DNA of 63,806 nt from Planctomycetota bacterium (GTDB taxonomy: Bacteria; Planctomycetota; GCA-2746535): contig NVWA01000033.1 in NCBI GenBank assembly GCA_002746535.1, forward strand, positions 1 to 63,806, given 5' to 3'. The translations under genes were made by a program, and so were the position numbers. Positions 1 through 9,241 of the stretch are shown piece by piece (the first letter of the stretch is position 1; each line of letters opens with the position of its first letter). Below the pieces are notes generated by a model. The model was not told the DNA's origin. It saw only the letters and a program-made list of their open reading frames with translations, and did not search any database.

Positions 1-91
1 ACTAGAAATCAGACCAGGGAGAAGTGCGCCAAGATATAAATTAAGACTTAAAAGGGTACAGAGATGATTCCTTATTCGTACAACCATTGGG

Positions 92-113
92 CAGCTTGCT
101 GACGGGGTGGTTG
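92..113 (+). repeat. Short dispersed repeat, copy 1
   Basis: A 22-base string beginning CAGCTTGCTGACGG and ending GGTGGTTG occurs here and identically at 25058-25079. Here the flanking CAACCA (81-86) can pair with TGGTTG, giving a small foldback. It lies downstream of the leftward deacetylase gene. It is a dispersed palindromic repeat of unknown function; nothing else is recognised in bases 1-177. Confidence 0.6.
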
Positions 114-177
114 TTCATTCCAATTGTATGTGAGATAGGTTTTGTTATGCACCCATATAGGTAAATAATTAATAATA

Positions 178-1197
178 TTAAATTTTAGTTGTCCAAGCTA
201 AACCTTCGATGTGTTCGAAAACATTTTTTGGATTAAAACCTTCAACGTGTGGAACCCATGAGCTGTAATCAAAGTCACCTATGGCTTCGTTAAATAAATC
301 ATGGCTTTCAGCTCTTTCTAAAAGCGGAATATATTCTCCACTTGGTGTCTGACTTTTGATGTTTTCCATATCAAATTTATTATGTTGATGGTTGTGATAA
401 ACAGTTTGAATATCAGTAAATTCAATATCTGGATCTTCTAGAAGTCTGTCTAATATGTTTGTAACTCTTTTTTTAATTTTATCTGAATGCCCTTCTGGCC
501 AATAAGGAGGCGGAGTTGCTTCTTCTATGCTTGGGTTCATCCCGTTTTTATAAACAAGATCCCAATGGTTCGCGGTAAAAATTCTTCCTGGATGTGTATA
601 AATGGTAACGGTTGCATCAATGCCTTTTAGTTTTTCTTTTAATCTACCTAGTTGAATAAAAAAGCTTTCTTCATTACAATCTTCTCTAAATGATTGTTCA
701 AAATTTAGTTTATGTCCATAATCAACAATTAATTGCCCGCAGTACCAGTAAGGTAGGTATCTTGATGTGTAGGGTCCAACAAAACTTACCTTTATACCAA
801 AGTGGTGGTTTGCCAATAGAGTTGCAGGTGTCCAGGATAATCCAGGTGTCGTATAGCTGAAAGGTTTTGTGCCGAATAAGCGTTCAATATCTTGGATACC
901 ACTTTCTTCATGTTGGATAATCCAATTTACTGAATCTTCCAGACTCATACCTTCAATTCCTTCAGGATGAGTAGGATGAATTGAATGATAATTTGTATGA
1001 TAACCAATATCGTGTTCTTTAATGGCATCGATTACATCAAAACGTTTTAAGCGTTCCAGCTTCCTGGCCATTTCACCTACAATTTGGAAGGTTGCTTTAA
1101 TATTTCTTTTATGTAATTCTTGTGCCCACCATAATTGAGCATCCGGAGCTGTCTCAGATAATATGTCTTCTGTATCTAACGCTATTACGACTTTCAT
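178..1197 (-). CDS. Polysaccharide deacetylase (NodB-like) family protein
   Basis: A cytoplasmic-looking 339-residue protein of the NodB/CE4 polysaccharide deacetylase superfamily, which removes N- or O-acetyl groups from sugars with a bound metal. The start MKVVIALDTED has the acidic metal-ligand motif near residue 10, and the metal-binding histidines fit HTNYHSIHP further on. The open frame reaches 70 residues upstream, but that part is unlike the family; the ATG at 1197 follows AAAAGGATATTCT, a good ribosome site, so I use it. No signal peptide is visible, so an intracellular sugar substrate is likely. It is the last gene of a run of seven leftward genes with a peptide importer and an acyltransferase. 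The substrate is unknown. Confidence 0.8.
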   Translation of the reverse strand: MKVVIALDTEDILSETAPDAQLWWAQELHKRNIKATFQIVGEMARKLERLKRFDVIDAIKEHDIGYHTNYHSIHPTHPEGIEGMSLEDSVNWIIQHEESGIQDIERLFGTKPFSYTTPGLSWTPATLLANHHFGIKVSFVGPYTSRYLPYWYCGQLIVDYGHKLNFEQSFREDCNEESFFIQLGRLKEKLKGIDATVTIYTHPGRIFTANHWDLVYKNGMNPSIEEATPPPYWPEGHSDKIKKRVTNILDRLLEDPDIEFTDIQTVYHNHQHNKFDMENIKSQTPSGEYIPLLERAESHDLFNEAIGDFDYSSWVPHVEGFNPKNVFEHIEGLAWTTKI

Positions 1198-1319
1198 AGA
1201 ATATCCTTTTTGATAAATAAATTGAATTTTAAGAATTAAAATTTCCACAAGTAGATATTTTAAAATTAAAATTAATGAAACATTAATGAGACTGTATACT
1301 AGTTCCAGAGTTCGTAGGG

Positions 1320-2567
1320 CTATTTTAAAGCTTCTAGCTGTTTGCGGTAATGATTTTTTTTTAATGGGATGTCTTTTTTTAATAGATAAAAAAAGGAGTT
1401 TCGCCAATGTCCACCGTTCTGCACATGTGATTGAATTACTTTTTGAAGCGAAGAGGTTGTTTCAATGGAATGTATGTCGATATTTTCAGATCCAAAAACT
1501 CTTTCATAACATTGTTTTTCATCTGCTTTAGGAATTGGCGCTAAGTATACTCCTTGTTGCCATTTGACGATGTTTGAACCTGGAAGATATTGCTCAAGTT
1601 GATTATCCATAAACCAAGTTTTAGTTCCGAAATAATCGAATTTAAAATCGGGGAAACTTTTTTCAAAAAAATGAATAGCCTCTTCAAACGAAAGATTAAT
1701 TTTATCCGGGGTTATAGGACCACTTGCTGGTATGTGAACGGCTAAATAATTTGCTTCTTCTTTGATGATATGATCCCATTCTGATGATTTTAGAATGGAA
1801 ATAATTTTTTCAACAATACCTTTTGGATTTATTAGATGACCTTTTAATATTTCTCTATCTTGTGAGAAGGTAGTCGTAAATGAATTTTGATCAGAAATAT
1901 TATTTGTGCCATTAAATTGACCATCAGAACGTATCGTCTGTCCATCATTGACAAAAAGAGCAAGAGTTCCGTTTGTCTTATTAACGTACCCATTAAATGG
2001 ATTGTAATCTTTTCGCATTTCAAATTGAAGTCGTCCAATTTGGAAAATATTTCCTGCAAAATGATTTGATATCCAGCCAGTTTCTTTTAAATGGTAAATA
2101 TTATTATGAGAATGATGATCTTCAAGCCATAGAGAAATATCTTCTAAGATGTCATAGCAATATTCTAGAGGCCATTTTTTTTGCTCATATTTATTTATTA
2201 AATCAGGAATGCAATTGATGATCAAATAAGACCCAAGAAGATTTCCATATGGGTGTGAATCTTTATCTATTATTGGCCATTTGTTGTATTGAATCTTTCC
2301 GCCATTTTCAATTTGGTTTTTTGCTAAATGAAGTAAAGGTTTTAGAAATGGTAAATCTTCAAAAAGAGACAATCCCTTTTTTAATTCTTTTTGTAACTGT
2401 TCGCTCATCTTTAATTTAGGAAGTAAATCTTTAAAGAAATTATCGGTTAAGTTGGATTCTAAATTATCATCTTCGAATTCAGCCTTCCAGATTGATTTTA
2501 AATATTCTAAAACATCTGTTTGTTGAGTTTCTAAAAGATAATCGAAGATATGATTAAAACTTTTCAT
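1320..2567 (-). CDS. Acyltransferase with GNAT-like C-terminal domain
   Basis: A 415-residue soluble protein. It resembles the two-domain acyltransferases with a helical N-terminal domain and a GNAT-like C-terminal domain (Pfam NAT_N/GNAT_C as I remember them). The C-terminal half carries YLAVHIPASGPITPD, typical of that group, then a predicted alpha/beta domain with DYFGTKTWFMD. Members are thought to transfer an acyl group to an unknown amine. It sits 20 bases after the ATPase gene at 2587 and 123 bases before the deacetylase, so one transcript is likely. Acylation followed by deacetylation of imported material is inference. The family assignment is from memory of sequence style. Confidence 0.6.
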   Translation of the reverse strand: MKSFNHIFDYLLETQQTDVLEYLKSIWKAEFEDDNLESNLTDNFFKDLLPKLKMSEQLQKELKKGLSLFEDLPFLKPLLHLAKNQIENGGKIQYNKWPIIDKDSHPYGNLLGSYLIINCIPDLINKYEQKKWPLEYCYDILEDISLWLEDHHSHNNIYHLKETGWISNHFAGNIFQIGRLQFEMRKDYNPFNGYVNKTNGTLALFVNDGQTIRSDGQFNGTNNISDQNSFTTTFSQDREILKGHLINPKGIVEKIISILKSSEWDHIIKEEANYLAVHIPASGPITPDKINLSFEEAIHFFEKSFPDFKFDYFGTKTWFMDNQLEQYLPGSNIVKWQQGVYLAPIPKADEKQCYERVFGSENIDIHSIETTSSLQKVIQSHVQNGGHWRNSFFYLLKKDIPLKKNHYRKQLEALK

Positions 2568-2586
2568 TTAAATATTTAATTAGGCT

Positions 2587-3552
2587 TTAATCGTTATCAG
2601 TATTAAAACAAGCAACCTGCGTATTGCCTTTATTTTCTAATTCCGGAATTTCTTGCTTACAATTATCCGTTGCAATAGGGCAGCGAGTATGAAACCGACA
2701 CCCAGGTGGTGGGTTTGAAGCCGAAGGAATTTCACCTTTTAATACCACTCTATCTTTAATAGTTTTTCCGGGAACCGGCACAGCAGAAATCAAAGCCTTT
2801 GTATAGGGATGTTGAGGGTTCTCTATAATTTGTTTTGTTGGACCAAATTCAACAATTTTTCCTAAATACATAACAGCAATCTTTGTGGAAATTTGCCTCA
2901 CAACACTCAGATCGTGTGAAATAAACAAATACGATAATTGATACTTGTCTCTTAAGTCCATGAGTAAATTGATTACTTGAGCTTGTACACTTACGTCAAG
3001 TGCGCTAACTGATTCATCACAAATAATTAAATCCGGTTTTAAACCTATTGCTCTGGCAACTCCTATTCGTTGTCTTTGACCGCCACTAAATTCATGGGGG
3101 TATCGGTATAATGCTTCATGGTTTAAGCCAACCTCTTCTAGTAATCTTGTTGCATCTGCTTCAATGGATTTTTCTATTTTATTGTGTTCAATAAGACCTT
3201 CAGTTATGATATCCATAATGGTTAAACGAGGATTTAATGATGAAAATGGATCCTGAAAGATCATTTGAATATTTTGAGAACATTTTTTTCTATCAGCCGA
3301 ATTCATCGTTGTCAAATCTTTACCCTTAAAGAGGACACTACCACTAGCAGCTTTTTCAAGGCCAATTATTGTTCTCCCAAAAGTAGTTTTGCCACAACCA
3401 CTTTCCCCAACTAATCCTATCGTTTCACCCTTTTCAATGTTTATGGTAATATCATCAACGGCCTTTACATGACCTACAGTTCTTGCAAAAACACCCCGTT
3501 TTATTGGATACCATGTTTTTAAGTTTTTAATTTCAACTAAAGGTTCATTCAT
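2587..3552 (-). CDS. oppF: ABC transporter ATPase, OppF/DppF type
   Basis: The second ATP-hydrolysing subunit of the oligopeptide importer, on the inner face of the membrane. It has Walker A GESGCGKTT, the signature SGGQRQR, Walker B LIICDESVSALD and the oligopeptide-ATPase C-terminal Cys cluster (CRFHTRCPIATDNC) that binds an Fe-S cluster in some members. Length 321 residues is normal. A GTG at 3561 is possible, but the ATG at 3552 follows AGAAGG at good spacing and gives the usual MNEPLVEIKNL start. It overlaps or abuts the upstream ATPase gene. In the enterobacterial Yej system the two ATPases are one fused protein (YejF); here they are separate. Confidence 0.93.
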   Translation of the reverse strand: MNEPLVEIKNLKTWYPIKRGVFARTVGHVKAVDDITINIEKGETIGLVGESGCGKTTFGRTIIGLEKAASGSVLFKGKDLTTMNSADRKKCSQNIQMIFQDPFSSLNPRLTIMDIITEGLIEHNKIEKSIEADATRLLEEVGLNHEALYRYPHEFSGGQRQRIGVARAIGLKPDLIICDESVSALDVSVQAQVINLLMDLRDKYQLSYLFISHDLSVVRQISTKIAVMYLGKIVEFGPTKQIIENPQHPYTKALISAVPVPGKTIKDRVVLKGEIPSASNPPPGCRFHTRCPIATDNCKQEIPELENKGNTQVACFNTDND

Positions 3553-3553
3553 C

Positions 3554-4528
3554 TTATACACCTTCTTCTGTTGCTAAAAAACATTTAACTTTATGACTGT
3601 CGTTAATAATCGTCATGGGTGGTTTTTTATTATGGCACTTGTCAGTCGCATGTGGACATCTGGTTGAAAAATGACATCCTTTTGGGTAATTACTTGGTGC
3701 TGGTACATTCCCTTCAATTGTTTCCATTCGTCCCATTTGTTCATCTAATTTTGGTACTGCTTTTAATAAACCTTGTGTATAAGGGTGTTTTGCATCTGTA
3801 AATATTTCGTGAAGAGAACCCATTTCAATTATTTGTGAAGCATACATGACGATTACTCGGTCACAATTTTCCCAAATGACGCCCATATCATGAGTTATTA
3901 AAAGCATACTACTTTCATTACCGCGAACTTCTTTCATTAATTCAAACACCTGTGCTTGTATGGTAACATCAAGTGCAGTTGTTGGTTCATCTGCAATTAT
4001 AAGATCTGGCTCTAACATTTGAGCCATTGCAATCATTACTCGTTGTCTCATCCCACCTGACAATTCAAAAGGAAAGGAATTCATTTTTTGTTCGGCATCT
4101 GAAATACCAACTTTTTTTAACCATTCCACACCACAAGCCCATGTTTCTGCTTTAGTCATTTTATGATGAGTTTGTAATGTTTCAGAAATTTGATTACCGA
4201 TTTTCATTAAAGGGCTTAAAGCTGTCATAGGTTCTTGAAAAATCATCCCTATTCTGGCGCCACGAACTTTATTTAATTCAGGTATAGATAATGTTCTGAT
4301 GTTTTTTTCATCAAAAATGATTTCTCCAGATTCATACTTTCCTGGAGGCATTGGCAACAATCTCAGGATACTCATTGCTGTAACAGATTTACCACATCCG
4401 GATTCACCGACTAGACCGACAACTTGACCTCGTTTTATTTCAAATGAGGAATTATCAACGGCTATGATTTTACCCCCTTCAATTTCAAATGAAATTGTTA
4501 AGTTTTTTATTTCAATTAAGTTGCTCAT
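3554..4528 (-). CDS. oppD: ABC transporter ATPase, OppD/DppD type
   Basis: The first ATPase of the importer. Visible motifs are Walker A GESGCGKSV, signature SGGMRQR, Walker B LIIADEPTTALD, the switch histidine in LLITHDMG, and the C-terminal oligopeptide-ATPase extension with CHFSTRCPHATDKC. Length 324 residues matches the family. It starts one base after the YejE-like permease stop and runs directly into the second ATPase, so the genes are co-translated. It should pair with OppF as a heterodimer beneath the YejB/YejE permeases. Confidence 0.93.
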   Translation of the reverse strand: MSNLIEIKNLTISFEIEGGKIIAVDNSSFEIKRGQVVGLVGESGCGKSVTAMSILRLLPMPPGKYESGEIIFDEKNIRTLSIPELNKVRGARIGMIFQEPMTALSPLMKIGNQISETLQTHHKMTKAETWACGVEWLKKVGISDAEQKMNSFPFELSGGMRQRVMIAMAQMLEPDLIIADEPTTALDVTIQAQVFELMKEVRGNESSMLLITHDMGVIWENCDRVIVMYASQIIEMGSLHEIFTDAKHPYTQGLLKAVPKLDEQMGRMETIEGNVPAPSNYPKGCHFSTRCPHATDKCHNKKPPMTIINDSHKVKCFLATEEGV

Positions 4529-4529
4529 A

Positions 4530-6113
4530 CTATTCTATCTTATTAAATTTTCGTGGATCAAAGGCGGCTCTTATGCCGTCACCTATCATTGTACCCAGAA
4601 GCATAATCACAAACAATGCAACAGAGGGATAGAGAATTAGCCACCAGGCACTTGGTGTACCTTGTGCCTGTCTTAATAATTCACCGAAACTTGGCGTACC
4701 AAAGGGCAGACCAAAGCCTAAATAATCTAATGCAGCTAAAGCACCAATCGCGCCAACAAGCATAAAGGGAAAAAACGTTATTATGGGTACTAGTGCATTT
4801 GGCAAAATATGTTTTTTCATTATTGTGAAGTTTGATAGGCCTAAACATTTGGCCGCCTCTACATAACTAGTTTTTCTTAATCTTAAAAATTCAGCACGCA
4901 TGTAATATGATATTCCAATCCAGTTAAGAACTCCATATACAATTAGTAAGAGTGTAAAGCTACGTCCAAGAGAATCTCCTAATAAGATCATGATATATAA
5001 GAAGGGTAGGGCAGACCATATCTCTATTAGTCTTTGACCAAACAAGTCTACTTTTCCGCCGAAATAACCTTGAATAGACCCAAATAAAATACCTAGGGTA
5101 ATGGTAAAAACGACTAAAAGAATTCCAAAGCTAATGGATATCCTAAAGGCATATATCAATTGAGTTAAAACATCTCGTCCAGCTTCATCTAATCCACAGG
5201 GGTGACCTTTGATATACCCATATGGATAAAACACATCTGTTTTATCAAATGAGAATTTGTAGGAAACACCGTTGTTTTCCAAATAAATGGCATCATTAAA
5301 TACGGTCACTCTCTTTTCTAGATTTTTTAAAACGTCACTTTTTTGTTCCGGTGAAAGAATTTTAAATATTTTTGGAGTATTCGAAACGGGTTGTAAGTTT
5401 GTGAAGTAGATAATTTCTTCAACATATTGATTATTGTTATTCTCGTCTTCTTTTTGAATATAAAGTCTAATTTTTGAGGGTTTGTCATCCCTTGTTTCAT
5501 AGGTTCTAAGTTTAACGATGATGGGAGTTTTATTTAATAATTCTTTAAATTGAATTTCAGTTGAATTTTTATTATCGAATCTGTTTTTAATGGCTTGCTT
5601 TAATTCGGTGGAGATAGAGATGAAGTCCGTTATAGGTTTCTTCTTTAGCTTTTGATCTTCATTGAAGAATTGTTCTTTACCTCGAATTTTGCGAATAGTT
5701 AAATCAGATTTTATATCAATTGTTGCTATCTTAGGTTCTGTTGCAACGTTGAGCACTAGTCTAATAGGAGCATTCAACTCTTTTACTGGGATATTTTCTT
5801 GGTAGCCAAATGGGATTAGAGGGAAAATCATATAATTTGAACTATCTTTTTCATAAACCTCATGTGATTTTAAATCTTTAAAATTTGTTAAAGTTTTATC
5901 CCCATCGGGATAAAATTCTGATTTGGGATAATCAAATAATACGGGGTAGTATCCTTTCCCATTAAAACTAACATAAAGAGGGTAGTCGTTGGCAATAAAA
6001 TTACTAAATAGGCTTAAAGTATATAATATGACAAAAATCCATAATGAATAATAAGCACGTTTAATACTTTTGAATCGCTGGATTCTTTTTTTAGTTATTG
6101 GGTTTAGTTTCAT
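4530..6113 (-). CDS. yejE: YejE-like ABC permease with ~200-residue extracytoplasmic insert
   Basis: Inner-membrane permease subunit. Residues 1-100 (KRAYYSLWIFVILY, IANDYPLYVSFNGKGYYP) and 304-527 (GLDEAGRDVLTQLIY, GYFGGKVDLFGQR, DYLGFGLPFGTPSFGELL) follow the pattern of Escherichia coli YejE. YejE proteins are about 340 residues; this one is 527. The extra material is residues about 106-303, inside the first periplasmic loop between the first helix and the permease core. It is rich in charged and beta-prone residues and contains no membrane segment. It overlaps the YejB gene by 4 bases (ATGA). The insert may be an extra substrate-capture or partner-docking domain; that is inference. Confidence 0.88.
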   Translation of the reverse strand: MKLNPITKKRIQRFKSIKRAYYSLWIFVILYTLSLFSNFIANDYPLYVSFNGKGYYPVLFDYPKSEFYPDGDKTLTNFKDLKSHEVYEKDSSNYMIFPLIPFGYQENIPVKELNAPIRLVLNVATEPKIATIDIKSDLTIRKIRGKEQFFNEDQKLKKKPITDFISISTELKQAIKNRFDNKNSTEIQFKELLNKTPIIVKLRTYETRDDKPSKIRLYIQKEDENNNNQYVEEIIYFTNLQPVSNTPKIFKILSPEQKSDVLKNLEKRVTVFNDAIYLENNGVSYKFSFDKTDVFYPYGYIKGHPCGLDEAGRDVLTQLIYAFRISISFGILLVVFTITLGILFGSIQGYFGGKVDLFGQRLIEIWSALPFLYIMILLGDSLGRSFTLLLIVYGVLNWIGISYYMRAEFLRLRKTSYVEAAKCLGLSNFTIMKKHILPNALVPIITFFPFMLVGAIGALAALDYLGFGLPFGTPSFGELLRQAQGTPSAWWLILYPSVALFVIMLLGTMIGDGIRAAFDPRKFNKIE

Positions 6114-7156
6114 TTATCAAAATTTATTCGTGGATCAATTAGCATATAACAAAAATCAGAAAGTAATTGGCCGAACATTCCTAAAATTGAAGTAATGGAT
6201 AGTATGCCTAAAAATACGGCATAATCTCTAGTGACAATAGCTTCCAGGCTGAGCCTACCCATACCAGGAATCTCAAAAATTCGCTCTATTATGACAGAGC
6301 CAGCAAACATGACGGTTAAAATTGAGCCAAATCCTGTCGTAATAGGAATCAATGAATTTCTAAGAGAATGTTTCCATATGGCTACATTGAAACCTGTACC
6401 TCTGGCAATTACTGTGCGAATATAGTCTTGGCTTATTTGTTCCAATAAAGAGTTTTTCATTAGTATTGTTAATACGGCGAAATTTCCAATGACATAACAG
6501 CATAGTGGCAAAGCCATATGTTTGATAATATCTATTTGGCGGTCGATAAAGCCCATTTGATCATGACTGTCTGATACAAATCCTGTCGCGGGTAAAATAT
6601 CAAAAAAGAAATCAGAGCTCCCGCAAAACATAAGTTTTAATAGCATACCAAAAGAAAATGCCGGGAGACTATAACCTGCAAAGACGATTAAGCTGGTTCC
6701 AAGATCCATTTTACTGCCATCTTTCAATGCTTTGAGTATTCCTAATGGAATGCAAATAAGATAAGTTAAGATAAATCCTGTTATTCCAAAAATCAGGGAG
6801 ATTTTAAAGCGACTACTGATAACCTCATAAACTGTTTTACTGTTATACTGAAAAGATTTTGACGATAATCCGATATTCTCTTCAACTAACCAAATGTAAT
6901 ATCTAACGAGTAAAGGTTTATCAAAGTGAAATTGTTTTTCAATTTGCTTTCTCAAATCTTCTGAGATGGCCGATGAGCTACCGGCATCAGTGCCACCTCC
7001 GCCTTCTGACATTTCAGCACCTTTCATTTTGGCGAGTCGTTGTTCGACGGGTCCGCCTTTAATAAAAGTTGTCAGTAAGAGGCAGAGAAAGGTGATACCT
7101 ATAAATGTAGGTATCATCAATAGAAGTCTGCGTATGAAATAACTAAGTCTATTCAA
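6110..7156 (-). CDS. yejB: YejB-like ABC permease
   Basis: Inner-membrane permease of the oligopeptide/Yej importer, 348 residues. The N-terminus (YFIRRLLLMIPTFIGI, then IKGGPVEQ) is very close to YejB. About six hydrophobic helices are visible, and the cytoplasmic coupling loop IARGTGFNVAIWKHSLRN is typical. A Gly/Ser-rich stretch (EGGGGTDAGSSSA, residues 51-63) lies in the first periplasmic loop. It starts 3 bases after the solute-binding protein stop. It should form the translocation channel with the YejE-like subunit. Confidence 0.92.
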   Translation of the reverse strand: MNRLSYFIRRLLLMIPTFIGITFLCLLLTTFIKGGPVEQRLAKMKGAEMSEGGGGTDAGSSSAISEDLRKQIEKQFHFDKPLLVRYYIWLVEENIGLSSKSFQYNSKTVYEVISSRFKISLIFGITGFILTYLICIPLGILKALKDGSKMDLGTSLIVFAGYSLPAFSFGMLLKLMFCGSSDFFFDILPATGFVSDSHDQMGFIDRQIDIIKHMALPLCCYVIGNFAVLTILMKNSLLEQISQDYIRTVIARGTGFNVAIWKHSLRNSLIPITTGFGSILTVMFAGSVIIERIFEIPGMGRLSLEAIVTRDYAVFLGILSITSILGMFGQLLSDFCYMLIDPRINFDK

Positions 7157-7159
7157 TCG

Positions 7160-9034
7160 TTATTTCCCGCTATATTTCTCATCAAATTTGATGGTGGCAT
7201 CATATCGAGGTAAACTTTTGTTCTTTTTTATGGCTTGTTTTAAGTCCTCATTATTATCTTCTTCAAACCACCAGTATGATCGAGCTGAACGCTCATCGCT
7301 GTATTTATTTAACACGGTATCTGGAACTCCAAACTTATTCCAATATAATAGTCGAGTATAATTATTATGCCAAAGTAGAGCGTAAGGAATTTCTTGTGTT
7401 AAAATGGCATCCACTTGCCGAACTATTTTATTTCTTTCAGTAACATTAAAGATACTTTTTTGTTTTTCAATTAAGGCATCAACTTTTGCATTTTTAAATC
7501 CAGTAATATTAAATCCGCCTTTTGTCTTGGCATGTTTTGAAAACCACATGTTTTCGGGGTCCTTAAATACTCCTGCAGACCACGAAGACCACGTTATATC
7601 GAAATTATATTGATCCATGTCTTTAACCCATCCGGCCCAGTCTTTTTGAATAATATTTATCTTAATGCCCACTTTTTTTAGGTCATCAATATAGATATCT
7701 AGAAATTTTTGAGATGATTTAGAACGTAATAAGAAATTGAAGATGAATTTTTTACCATCTTTTGCAAGAATACCATCCTCTTCAGCCTTCCAACCAGCTT
7801 CTTTTAAAAGTTTTTTTGCAGCTTCGACATCAAATTTTATGACTCTATTTTTGCAAGGTATCTCTTTATTATACATATCTGGAAAATAGGAATGGGTCAT
7901 GGCATATTGCTTGAACATTAAGTCAGTATTCATTCTTTCGCGATTTAACAAGTGTGCGAGTGCTTTTCTAACTCTCTTATCTTTAAAGAGATTATTTCTC
8001 ATATTCATAGAGAAGCCTTGAAAACCAATTGGGTCATAGTTATATACCTTTTGTTTAACGATCCAATTTTTATCAAATTTATTACCGACAGCATCCTTGA
8101 TCCACCTTTTAGACATATAAACAGCAAATAGATCAATTTCTCCTTTTATAAAAGATTCGTATGCATTTCCTCTGTCTGAAAAGAATTTATATCGGATGGT
8201 TTTAAAATTTCCTGTTCCTTTAGTAAATTTTGAAAACCGCATCCAATAGTCACTTCTTCTTTCCATATCTAAATAAAGATTTTCTTTGAATTCTTTAATT
8301 TTATAAGTGCCAGATGTTACGGGGAATTCAAAATCAATATTGTTAAACTTTTTACCGACAAAATGATGTTTTGGTAGAATATGAAAATCGGCAATGATAT
8401 TTAATAATTTCCAGTGAACTTCTTTTCCTCTGATTATAAAATTTTTATCATCAATGATTTCTGGTCTTTGCATTTTCCCAAAAGAAACTTTAAAAGGACC
8501 TGTAATATTTTTTTTGTCCATTACGCAGTCCCATGTGAATTGAACATCTTGAGATGTGATAGGTTTTCCATCGCTCCATTTTGCTTTTGGATCGATGGTT
8601 AATTTAAAGGTCATCTTGTCTTTAGAAATGGACCATTTATTAGCTATTCCGGGTATTTTTTCTAGAGTGACAGGGTGCGTATTCATTAATGAATCAAACA
8701 TGATGTCAAATAATTCAGAATTAGTAGTATTTTGATCAAGGTAGTAGTTTAAACTTTTAGGACTTTGGCCTGAAAAAACAATAAGTTTACCGCCAACAAC
8801 CGCATCTTCGCTCGCCAGAGGATTTGCTATTTTACTCCAGTCTTTTTTTGGAAAGGAATAGTTGTCAACGATCGCTTTATCGCCACCGTTGGTTATTTCG
8901 GGTTTTTCGTTCGAACTTCTTTCATTAGGTGCATTAATTATTTTTTCTTCGGGTGATTCTTTATTGTCAGTGCAATAAATACTGGCGATTGACAAACATG
9001 CCAAGACCAAAATTGATGAGATAAATATTTTCAT
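7160..9034 (-). CDS. yejA: YejA-like extracellular solute-binding protein (family 5)
   Basis: Periplasmic substrate receptor of the importer, 624 residues. An N-terminal hydrophobic signal (residues 2-20) is followed by a Glu/Asn/Lys-rich linker. SBP family 5 marks include AKWSDGKPITSQDVQFTWD and VRKALAHLLNRERM; the C-terminal EIPYALLWHNNYTRLLYWNKFG and WWFEE match the YejA subgroup. Cys21 follows Ile-Tyr, which is not a standard lipobox, so secretion as a soluble or atypically anchored protein is open. It is the first gene of the operon; 207 bases separate it from the divergent glycosyltransferase. Yej importers carry microcin C and other peptides; an Agrobacterium relative is reported to import muropeptides. 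Confidence 0.9.
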   Translation of the reverse strand: MKIFISSILVLACLSIASIYCTDNKESPEEKIINAPNERSSNEKPEITNGGDKAIVDNYSFPKKDWSKIANPLASEDAVVGGKLIVFSGQSPKSLNYYLDQNTTNSELFDIMFDSLMNTHPVTLEKIPGIANKWSISKDKMTFKLTIDPKAKWSDGKPITSQDVQFTWDCVMDKKNITGPFKVSFGKMQRPEIIDDKNFIIRGKEVHWKLLNIIADFHILPKHHFVGKKFNNIDFEFPVTSGTYKIKEFKENLYLDMERRSDYWMRFSKFTKGTGNFKTIRYKFFSDRGNAYESFIKGEIDLFAVYMSKRWIKDAVGNKFDKNWIVKQKVYNYDPIGFQGFSMNMRNNLFKDKRVRKALAHLLNRERMNTDLMFKQYAMTHSYFPDMYNKEIPCKNRVIKFDVEAAKKLLKEAGWKAEEDGILAKDGKKFIFNFLLRSKSSQKFLDIYIDDLKKVGIKINIIQKDWAGWVKDMDQYNFDITWSSWSAGVFKDPENMWFSKHAKTKGGFNITGFKNAKVDALIEKQKSIFNVTERNKIVRQVDAILTQEIPYALLWHNNYTRLLYWNKFGVPDTVLNKYSDERSARSYWWFEEDNNEDLKQAIKKNKSLPRYDATIKFDEKYSGK

Positions 9035-9241
9035 AAATCATGTCCAAATAATTGTTCAATAGTTCGAAATGGTTGCGCATTATAGAGATTAAACATACAG
9101 AAGAAACTTAGATTTATTATTAATTTATCTTTGAATAGCAGCGATAAAATGAACGATATGATTTTTCATTTGTTATAATTTGGACTCTCCAAAATTATAA
9201 TAAATATAATCGAAAATCGACTGTATAATGCAGGTTTTGCT

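Noticed and set aside
24..33. GTGCGCCAAG, the same ten bases as the intron-like start at 63721.
   Set aside because: The following sequence does not form the hairpins seen at 63721, so it is probably chance.
1198..1407. A 70-residue N-terminal extension of the deacetylase.
   Set aside because: It overlaps the upstream acyltransferase coding region, is unlike the family, and the internal ATG has a good ribosome site.
7160..9034. Lipoprotein anchoring of the YejA-like protein at Cys21.
   Set aside because: Tyr directly before the Cys does not fit a lipobox; left as uncertain.
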